In this document: in pieces, positions 12,976-18,420 of the stretch
Position numbering within the stretch: the stretch's first letter is position 1
Layout: each line of letters opens with the position of its first letter
Source of the DNA: Candidatus Poribacteria bacterium
GTDB taxonomy: Bacteria > Poribacteria > WGA-4E > UBA9662
DNA length: 18,420 nt
Reading direction: 5' to 3'
Assembly: GCA_002699335.1 (NCBI GenBank)
Contig: PACG01000231.1
Span: 31,050 to 49,469, forward strand
The notes under the pieces: generated by a model
What the model saw: the letters and a program-made list of their open reading frames with translations, nothing else
Told to the model about the DNA's origin: nothing
Databases searched by the model: none
Program-made: the position numbers and the translations under genes

Positions 12976-13989
12976 ATGAAAATTGCTGCAATGTTCGCTG
13001 ATGGTTCTGGTGGAACCGTTGATCGACCCGATCCAAAGGCAGTTGATGATTTTGTCGTTGTCAAGATCCGCTCGGCACCAATGTGTACCGAATATAAGGG
13101 GTTCAAAGGTAAGCAAGATCAAGACCGTACTGGATTTGGGCATGAAGCCGCTGGCGAAGTAGTAGAAGTAGCTCAACCGGGTCGAGTCACGGTTGGTGAC
13201 CGAGTGGTGGTACAACCTCAATATGGTTGTGGAACTTGCTGGCTTTGTCTGAATGGAGAAAGCATCCACTGCCAAAATGGGAAACGTCTTCCAGAAGGTC
13301 AGAGCGCTTCGGCTACCTATGCCCAATACATAGTCAAACCTCACTGGTTACTTTCTCCTTTCTCTGAAGATATTAGTTTCGATCACGCAGGTATGGCTTG
13401 TTGTGGCATTGGGCCGACTTTTGGCGCCATGCAACAGATGAATGTCAACGCCTTAGACACGGTGTTGATTACAGGTATGGGCCCTGTCGGGCTGGGTGGT
13501 GTGATCAACGGTCATTATCGGAGGGCTAAAGTGATCGCAGTGGAAAGCCAACCCTATCGTGCCAAATTGGCCAAAGAATTGGGAGCGATAGCAGTTTTGG
13601 ATCCGAACGACGATGATAACCTCGAGAAGATCAAAGATTTGACAGATGGACTTGGTGTGGACAAAGCGATCGACTGTTCAGGTGCGACGGCTGCTCACCG
13701 ATTGATGGTCGATGCGTTACGCCGAAAAGGGCAAGCCTGTTTCGTTGGTGAAGGAGGCGACTTTCCGCTAGGCGCAAGTCGAGACATGATCCGCAAAGGA
13801 ATTGTCTTGCGCGGGAACTGGCACTATAATCTGGCAGATTTCCCAGCTCTGATCAAGGTTATCAGTGAAGTCGGTAACCAGTTGGATAAATTTATCACCC
13901 ATCAATTCGGGATGAGCCAGGTTCAGGAGGCTTGGGAACTTCAAACCACAGGGAACACTGGCAAAGTGGTTCTCGACCCTTGGGTTTAA
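12976..13989 (+). CDS. Zinc-binding medium-chain alcohol/polyol dehydrogenase
   Basis: A 337-residue zinc-type MDR protein. Catalytic zinc ligands are Cys37 (APMCTEY) and the His56-Glu57 pair in FGHEAAGEV (54-62). The structural zinc loop has all four cysteines at 85, 88, 91 and 99 (YGCGTCWLC). The Rossmann loop GMGPVG (167-172) is followed by Glu190 at the end of the second strand, suggesting NAD rather than NADP. Such enzymes oxidise secondary alcohols, polyols or threonine. The substrate is not predictable, as APMCTEY replaces the usual GICGTD. ATG at 12976 has GGGGA 6 nt upstream and a good promoter before it. It stands alone on the plus strand and converges on the second dehydrogenase gene with a 141-bp gap, so it forms its own transcription unit. 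Its substrate may still be linked to the polyol operon opposite. Confidence 0.88.
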   Translation: MKIAAMFADGSGGTVDRPDPKAVDDFVVVKIRSAPMCTEYKGFKGKQDQDRTGFGHEAAGEVVEVAQPGRVTVGDRVVVQPQYGCGTCWLCLNGESIHCQNGKRLPEGQSASATYAQYIVKPHWLLSPFSEDISFDHAGMACCGIGPTFGAMQQMNVNALDTVLITGMGPVGLGGVINGHYRRAKVIAVESQPYRAKLAKELGAIAVLDPNDDDNLEKIKDLTDGLGVDKAIDCSGATAAHRLMVDALRRKGQACFVGEGGDFPLGASRDMIRKGIVLRGNWHYNLADFPALIKVISEVGNQLDKFITHQFGMSQVQEAWELQTTGNTGKVVLDPWV

Positions 13990-14107
13990 CTATCACACGA
14001 TACTTGGTTTTATTATAGCTGTTGAGAGATCCTTTGCCTGCTCACTACGAAATGTTCGGGTGAAGGGCTTCTCGACCTCAAGACAACAGTTTAGGTTGCT
14101 GTGATAG
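13990..14107. repeat. Short inverted repeat spanning the convergent gap
   Basis: CTATCACA (13990-13997) and TGTGATAG (14100-14107) are an exact 8-bp inverted pair, 102 bp apart, which together nearly fill the gap between the two converging dehydrogenase genes. No flanking target-site duplication is obvious and the arms are too short to call a mobile element. Confidence 0.25.
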
Positions 14108-14130
14108 ATGGCCTAGATTACTCCAGATGT

Positions 14131-15234
14131 CTAATCCCAATCGACAATCACTTTTAAGCTGTCTGAGTCTGTCGCGCGCTCAATTGCTTGGTCGAGTTGA
14201 GGATGTCGGAACCGTTCACTCGTATTGGTCATCAGGTCGATTTTGGGCAGTTGTTCCTCGCATAAGAACTGATGCGCTAAACGGATGCCACGCATGCTCG
14301 AACCGTGCGTGGCCTGATAGCACTGAAGGCGATAGTGGATGTCACCGTTGAGATCTACCTGGTGGGGAATGCTAGGCTTGCCTGTCGCTCCTTTGACGCC
14401 GGCATGACCATCCAGTACCGTGCCATATCCCATCAATTTTGGCGCCAACTCATAAGCTTCTAAACAGGGGGCGTTAACCATTACAAAATGTGGTTCATTG
14501 AAGGGGTGGCAGGCCTTAAAAACCTTATCGATCACCTGATCATCCCACCGGAAACCGACCACGTTATCAGCTCCAAAGTCAGCCAGTACCCGATCCAGCC
14601 GTTCTACACCTCGATTGATAACGATGATTTTTCGAGCCTTCATAGCTTGGGCCGCCTGCAAAGCGTAGGTGCTTTGTGATCCCGCACCAATCAGCACTAC
14701 GATTCGATTCTCGATGCAATTATTAACCCGGCTCATTCCTTCCAGGCAGCAGGCTAAGGGTTCCAACTGACAAGCATGATCGGGGTTGAAATCGGCCGGA
14801 AATTTGACAATAGGTCCTAACTTAACAAACCAGTCTGGTAAAATGGCATAAGATCTGGCGAATCCGGGAAACTCGTGACCGGTGGCTTGTGTGTTGGGAC
14901 AACTGGTCCAATCGCCTGTTCCGTTCTCTCCACAGTAGATGCAGGCTAAATCGCCGCACGGAATATCGCATCCTAAGCCGACTAGGTCTCCGGGCACATA
15001 GTCGGTGACTCCATCGCCGATAACGTCAACCACACAACAGGCTTCGTGTAGCAGAATGGTTGGCCACTCTCTGATGCGGGGAAGACCTTGTCGTTGAATC
15101 ACAACGTCAGACTGGCAGATGGATGTCTTGACCGTTCGTAATCGAATTTCCCCTGCTGTAGGTTCTGGAATGGTTTCAGTGGCAACGGTGAATTTTCCAC
15201 CTGGTTGATCGAGATAGTAGGTCAGGTTATTCAT
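14131..15234 (-). CDS. Zinc-binding medium-chain dehydrogenase (divergent polyol dehydrogenase-like)
   Basis: A 367-residue MDR-family protein. Cys40 (TSICQSD) and His63-Glu64 (LLHEAC) match the catalytic zinc site. Cys93, 98, 101 and 112 form a structural-zinc-like loop with wider spacing than usual, and Glu158 (QLEPLAC) is conserved. The nucleotide loop reads GAGSQS (183-188) instead of GxGxxG: the third glycine is a serine. The segment after the second strand is NRGVERL with no acidic residue at the usual place, so cofactor preference is unclear and NADP is possible. It is likely to oxidise or reduce a sugar alcohol or its phosphate (inference). ATG at 15234 has no clear Shine-Dalgarno. 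It is the third gene of the minus-strand set that begins with the epimerase, with a 42-bp gap after the GatD-like gene. Its 3' end faces the plus-strand dehydrogenase. Confidence 0.82.
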   Translation of the reverse strand: MNNLTYYLDQPGGKFTVATETIPEPTAGEIRLRTVKTSICQSDVVIQRQGLPRIREWPTILLHEACCVVDVIGDGVTDYVPGDLVGLGCDIPCGDLACIYCGENGTGDWTSCPNTQATGHEFPGFARSYAILPDWFVKLGPIVKFPADFNPDHACQLEPLACCLEGMSRVNNCIENRIVVLIGAGSQSTYALQAAQAMKARKIIVINRGVERLDRVLADFGADNVVGFRWDDQVIDKVFKACHPFNEPHFVMVNAPCLEAYELAPKLMGYGTVLDGHAGVKGATGKPSIPHQVDLNGDIHYRLQCYQATHGSSMRGIRLAHQFLCEEQLPKIDLMTNTSERFRHPQLDQAIERATDSDSLKVIVDWD

Positions 15235-15276
15235 AGATTTTGGGAAAGGGTGTGTGAAGTTGATCGTCTATTCGGT

Positions 15277-16338
15277 TTAGGGATGGATCAGCACTTTGGC
15301 ATAAAACTGTCGTTGATCTCGCATCATTTTTAGGGCTTCAAAAGCACCACTCAATGCCACGCGATGGGTGATCAACAGTTGTAGGTCTAATGATTTGGTT
15401 GCCATAGCACTGAGAGCAGTTCGCCAGTCGTCGCTGTTACCGCAAGCGCTAAAGTCTGAGTTCCATGTGCCGACAATGTCGACCTCACGACGCATCAACT
15501 GGGAGATTAAGTTAGCCGATAACGTCACGTCGGCTGACGGATTTCCCAGCATCACCATTCGTCCTCTGCGTTTGGTTACTGACAGGGCTTGAACAAAAGT
15601 CGATGGTACCCCTGCCGCTTCGATAGATAGATCTACACCTTGTCCGTGGGTTAGATCGGTAATGACCTCTAGCGGATCGAAATTGCGACTATCGAAGGCG
15701 AGGTCAGAACCCAGCTTTTGGGCTAAATCTAACTTCTCCGGCACAATGTCGAACAGGATTACCTGCTGAACTCCCATGACCTTTGCCCATTGAATGGTAA
15801 TCAGGCCGATTGGACCGGCACCGAAAATAGCGACCGTCTGTCCGACACCGCACTGACCTCGCTTCAGGGCGTGTAATGAAACAGCGGCCGGCTCTGTCAT
15901 GGCCGCTTCTTCAAGTGAGACTTCGTCAGGGATTCGGATCAAGTTTTCTGCCGGTGCAACCACATATTCGGAAAATGCGCCATTGCTTCGAGAACCAAGA
16001 TAATCGTAGTGGTGACACTGAACATATTGCCCCACTTCACAGGCCTCACACTTACCACACCAGAGTAAAGGAAAAACGACGACAGAATCACCGACCTGGA
16101 AGTCGGTGACATCCTCGGCACAACTCTCAACCGTACCCGCAAATTCGTGACCACAAACGGTGGGAAAATGGTAGGTTCCCTTGACGAAGATACGCGGAAT
16201 GTCAGAGCCACAAACGCCACAACTACCAACCCGCACTCGAACTTGACCTGAGGTTACAGGGGGCACTGGAATTTCTTCCAACCGGGCATCGCCCACAGCG
16301 TGCAGAACCAAGGCTTGCATGGTGTCACTAGACGTCAT
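15277..16338 (-). CDS. GatD-like zinc-dependent polyol(-phosphate) dehydrogenase
   Basis: A 353-residue MDR protein resembling galactitol-1-phosphate 5-dehydrogenase and sorbitol dehydrogenase. The catalytic site is Cys43 (GVCGSDIPR), His64-Glu65 (CGHEFAG) and Glu149. Structural zinc cysteines are 94, 97, 100 and 108. The dinucleotide loop is GAGPIG (173-178), with Asp197 at the end of the next strand, as expected for NAD. TWNSDFSACGNSDDW (291-305) resembles the GatD-group segment that contacts the substrate. It would oxidise a polyol or polyol phosphate to a ketose (phosphate) that the neighbouring epimerase could use. ATG at 16338 overlaps the epimerase gene by 11 bp, consistent with translational coupling; an alternative ATG at 16320 would remove the overlap but has a worse upstream context. 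The exact sugar alcohol is unknown. Confidence 0.86.
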   Translation of the reverse strand: MTSSDTMQALVLHAVGDARLEEIPVPPVTSGQVRVRVGSCGVCGSDIPRIFVKGTYHFPTVCGHEFAGTVESCAEDVTDFQVGDSVVVFPLLWCGKCEACEVGQYVQCHHYDYLGSRSNGAFSEYVVAPAENLIRIPDEVSLEEAAMTEPAAVSLHALKRGQCGVGQTVAIFGAGPIGLITIQWAKVMGVQQVILFDIVPEKLDLAQKLGSDLAFDSRNFDPLEVITDLTHGQGVDLSIEAAGVPSTFVQALSVTKRRGRMVMLGNPSADVTLSANLISQLMRREVDIVGTWNSDFSACGNSDDWRTALSAMATKSLDLQLLITHRVALSGAFEALKMMRDQRQFYAKVLIHP

Positions 16339-17053
16339 TTTGATCTGTTCCGCAGAAAGAGAGCCTTTTTTCTAGCCCTTGATCAATGGCGTTTTGGATC
16401 TTCTTTATATTCTCAGATTTTGTGCCGCTGGTATGGAAAATACTGCTGGTACCAGCCACCAGAATATCGGCGCCGGCAGCAACCATATCCGGGATGTTAT
16501 CGAAACTGACGTTACCATCGACTTCGATCGGGATCTCAACTCCGTGTTGCTTCAGGAACTGTCGGCAATCGGCGATCTTTTTAGGGGCAGAGGGCACCAT
16601 CTTTTGTCCGGCAAAACCGGGGTTAACCGACATGATCATGACAAAATCGAGTCGATCCAAGGCATATTCAATAGCTGAAAGGGGAGTGGCAGGATTCAAA
16701 GCCACTCCGGCTAGAACCCCATTCTCTTGGATCAAGGTCAGTGTCCGATCCAGATGTGTGGCTGACTCCACATGAATGGCGATTTGTTGCACCCCGATTT
16801 CAACCACCTTTTGCACAAAGAAGTCGTTATCCTCTACCATCAAATGGACATCATAGGGGAGATCAGTTTTGGAACGCAGTTGATCCAGTAGGGCTAACCC
16901 AATCGGCATATTAGGTACAAAGTGAGCGTCCATCAGATCGAAATGGAGCAGATCTACACCGATCGATTCCAATGCTCGCAAATCGGTTTCAAAGTTACAG
17001 AGATCGGCACACATCATCGAGGGAGAGACCTGAATTGGCCTATTGAGTCGCAT
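16328..17053 (-). CDS. Ribulose-phosphate 3-epimerase family protein (Rpe/AlsE-like)
   Basis: A 241-residue TIM barrel of the pentulose-phosphate 3-epimerase family. Ser10 (VSPSMMCADL), His37 and Asp39 (LLHFDLMDAHFVPN), His70 (DVHLMVED) and Asp179 (EVDGNV) cover the metal ligands and the two catalytic acid/base positions. MSVNPGFAGQ (141-150) and the GTSSIF phosphate loop (201-206) are intact. It would interconvert ribulose-5-P and xylulose-5-P, or a related ketohexose phosphate such as allulose-6-P. The SPSMMCAD and ESATHLDR wording leans to the paralogous catabolic forms (inference). The frame could start at a TTG (17071), but ATG at 17053 has AAAGG 8 nt upstream and places the first barrel strand near the N-terminus as in the family. 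It is the first gene of the polyol operon and diverges from the sugar kinase. Confidence 0.88.
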   Translation of the reverse strand: MRLNRPIQVSPSMMCADLCNFETDLRALESIGVDLLHFDLMDAHFVPNMPIGLALLDQLRSKTDLPYDVHLMVEDNDFFVQKVVEIGVQQIAIHVESATHLDRTLTLIQENGVLAGVALNPATPLSAIEYALDRLDFVMIMSVNPGFAGQKMVPSAPKKIADCRQFLKQHGVEIPIEVDGNVSFDNIPDMVAAGADILVAGTSSIFHTSGTKSENIKKIQNAIDQGLEKRLSFCGTDQNDV

Positions 17054-17118
17054 AGCAGGAGCCTTTGACAAAATTTAAGGAGGTCGGCACACCAGTGGGA
17101 GCCGAAAATAACAGCAGC

Positions 17119-17164
17119 GGACCAAGTAAACTTTAAGTACGATCGGAAGTCTATCATTTGGTCC
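17119..17164. promoter_or_regulatory. Inverted half-sites around the epimerase promoter (possible operator)
   Basis: GGACCAA (17119-17125) and TTGGTCC (17158-17164) are an exact 7-bp inverted pair separated by 32 nt. They flank the -10 box of the minus-strand promoter, and one arm lies inside its spacer. A dimeric repressor or looping regulator shared by the divergent genes could bind here. The binding protein is unknown. Confidence 0.35.
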
Positions 17165-17176
17165 AATTTCTGTCAA
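17148..17176 (-). promoter_or_regulatory. Sigma-70-type promoter of the epimerase/dehydrogenase operon
   Basis: On the minus strand TTGACA (17176-17171), a 17-nt spacer and TAGACT (17153-17148). The predicted start is near 17141, about 88 nt before the ATG at 17053. Confidence 0.58.
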
Positions 17177-17216
17177 TGTCCGTGATTTTTACATTTATTG
17201 ATTTAATCGCTGAAGT

Positions 17217-17245
17217 TTGACCGATACAACAAATTATTCTATAAT
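17217..17245 (+). promoter_or_regulatory. Near-consensus sigma-70 promoter of the decayed sugar kinase
   Basis: TTGACC (17217-17222), a 17-nt spacer and a perfect TATAAT (17240-17245). Its start point would fall near 17252, about 55 nt before the kinase ATG at 17307. It is back to back with the epimerase promoter, with -35 boxes about 40 bp apart. Confidence 0.62.
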
Positions 17246-17306
17246 ACCAACCTACTTCTTTGCACTTGATTGAGAGCAGATTATCAGCAAAAATCGGAAC
17301 GAGATT

Positions 17307-18420
17307 ATGTCTAAATTTATCGGCATTGACCTCGGAACCACATCTATCACTGCTGTGCTAATTGGTCTTAGCAGTGCAGACAACCTCGATCGTCATCCGG
17401 TTCTCCGACAGTTGAGCGTCGACAACCAGAGCCTGCGGAATAGGCCAGAACAGCCGACCTATTCAGAATGGAATCTCGACCAGATGATCAGTCTGGCCAA
17501 CGGGATACCAACGCAAGAGATCGCCGGTATTAGCGTGACAGGACAGATGCACGGGATGACGCTGCTTGACGAGCGTCATCGACCGCGTTCGGCTTTATTG
17601 GTTGGCAAAATCAGCGTGGAAATGAAATTCATTCCAACGATTTGACCTATGTGGCGAGCTCAGGTCTATTCAATCTTCAAACCAACTCGTGGGAGACAGA
17701 TTTACTCCAACGACTTGCTTTCCACCGGCCGTCGACGCCTGTACAGTGGTTGGTCCGGTCAAAAAGCTAACTCGGCTAGCCAGAATTCCAGTTTCGGTAG
17801 CCTGTGGTGACAACCAGGCTAGTTTTGCCGATCCTCAAAGCAGTATTTTGATCAACGTAGTCACCGGTGGTCAAATCTCGGTTTTTGTGCCAGATCTGCC
17901 ACGGCCCCAAACCTTAGATCTACGACCGTTTTTATCAGGCGGTTATTTACTGGTTGGTGCCGGATTGTGCGGAGGGAGATCTTATCGGGCGCTTCACGAC
18001 TCCGTTCAACAAATTGGTGAGTTGTCTTCGGTGTGGAGGTAAATCAAGATTCAGTCGGCTCCTACTCGCTCCCCCACTCGATTTTGAACCGGCTGGCCGA
18101 TGGTGCTCCTGTGAGGTCAGACGGGTTGCGGTGTCAGTCAGCACCCCGACCGACGAGGGGTATTGGTCAGGGATTAGCGAAACCAACTTTACCGTCGGCC
18201 ACTTTGCCCGGTCTCTTTTGGAAGATGTTGCGACTGAATTCGACAATTTCTATCAATGGATGCAACAAGCCGGTCTATCTGCACGGCCTAAACTGGTCGG
18301 ATCCGGCAACGGAATTCGGCAAAACAGGGGCTGACAGCAAGCGATCGAGGACACCTTTTTAACTTCGTTTAATCCCGGTGCACACGGAGGAAGCCGCTGT
18401 AGGGGCCGCTTTGTCTGCTG
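17307..18420 (+). pseudogene. FGGY-family sugar kinase (sedoheptulokinase/xylulokinase-like), decayed; 3' end beyond window
   Basis: Kinase homology runs through all three plus frames. MSKFIGIDLGTTSITAVLI (the ATP-loop strand) and GISVTGQMHGMTLLD lie in the first frame (17307 to about 17596). IGWQNQRGNE (the W.DQR motif) continues in another from about 17597 and runs straight into SSGLFNLQTNSWETDLLQRL near 17665. That join lacks roughly 100 codons that normally separate these motifs. PVSVACGDNQASFA, INVVTGGQIS and GAGLCGGRSY lie in the third frame. ILNRLADGAPV, then GISETNFTVGHFARSLLE and VGSGNGIRQN, each need another shift. A TGA at 18332-18334 interrupts before QAIEDTF, and the terminal HTEEAAVGAALSA is in yet another frame. 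That is at least five frame changes, one stop and one large deletion, so it cannot encode an active kinase. An intact relative would phosphorylate sedoheptulose, xylulose or similar, matching the epimerase beside it. A promoter and the start region survive. Confidence 0.88.

Noticed and set aside
17077..17139. Strong AAGGAGG on the plus strand followed by a 13-codon GTG frame
   Set aside because: The peptide is too short and featureless, and the frame runs into the divergent epimerase promoter region; most likely a chance match.

Overview
The window is bacterial DNA of moderate GC content. Genes sit on both strands and start with ATG, GTG or TTG; several have readable Shine-Dalgarno sequences, and there are four credible sigma-70-type promoters. 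I saw no rRNA, tRNA, CRISPR array or intact insertion sequence. The organism cannot be fixed from sequence alone. A corrinoid/tetrahydrofolate methyl-transfer operon with a MetF-MetV fusion and a RACo-type activator suggests a bacterium with acetogen- or Wood-Ljungdahl-like one-carbon chemistry. Decayed genes (a sugar kinase, a histidine kinase and an unidentified fragment) and two spacers of about 0.9-1.1 kb point to ongoing gene loss, as in some host-associated or uncultured phyla. Poribacteria-like or Latescibacteria-like origin is only a guess.

Layout. (1) 1-1642, plus: the C-terminal part of a type III polyketide synthase/chalcone-synthase-like enzyme, cut by the window edge, followed by a PAPS-dependent sulfotransferase. 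(2) 1643-2716: a spacer with two decayed fragments, an unidentified one on the minus strand and a histidine-kinase ATPase domain on the plus strand. (3) 2717-10947, minus: the centrepiece, a seven-gene one-carbon operon. From promoter to end it reads: uncharacterised cysteine-rich protein, MtaA/CmuA-type (URO-D fold) zinc methyltransferase, corrinoid protein, RACo-like activator, MetF-MetV fusion, pterin-binding methyltransferase, homocysteine S-methyltransferase. A TTGACA-N17-TAAACT promoter precedes it. (4) 11118-12110, minus: a D-2-hydroxyacid dehydrogenase-like protein with a 15-bp palindrome just upstream of its start. (5) 12111-12975: a mostly empty spacer. (6) 12976-17053: three zinc-type medium-chain dehydrogenases (one plus, two minus) and a ribulose-phosphate 3-epimerase-family protein. 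The minus-strand epimerase and two dehydrogenases look like one polyol/sugar-phosphate operon. (7) 17307 to the end, plus: an FGGY (sedoheptulokinase/xylulokinase-like) sugar kinase, divergent from the epimerase, wrecked by at least five frame changes, an in-frame stop and a large internal deletion, yet still behind a near-consensus promoter.

How the parts could work together. The operon encodes separately the parts that MetH carries on one chain (homocysteine, methyl-THF and B12 modules), with the RACo-like protein in place of MetH's reactivation domain and MetF-MetV making or oxidising methyl-THF. The same set (URO-D methyltransferase I, corrinoid protein, activating enzyme, pterin methyltransferase II) is also the four-component layout of acetogen demethylases. 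The cluster could therefore be a split methionine synthase, a demethylase feeding methyl groups into the folate pool, or a hub joining both. The 212-residue first gene matches no family I recognise and is the best candidate for something undescribed.
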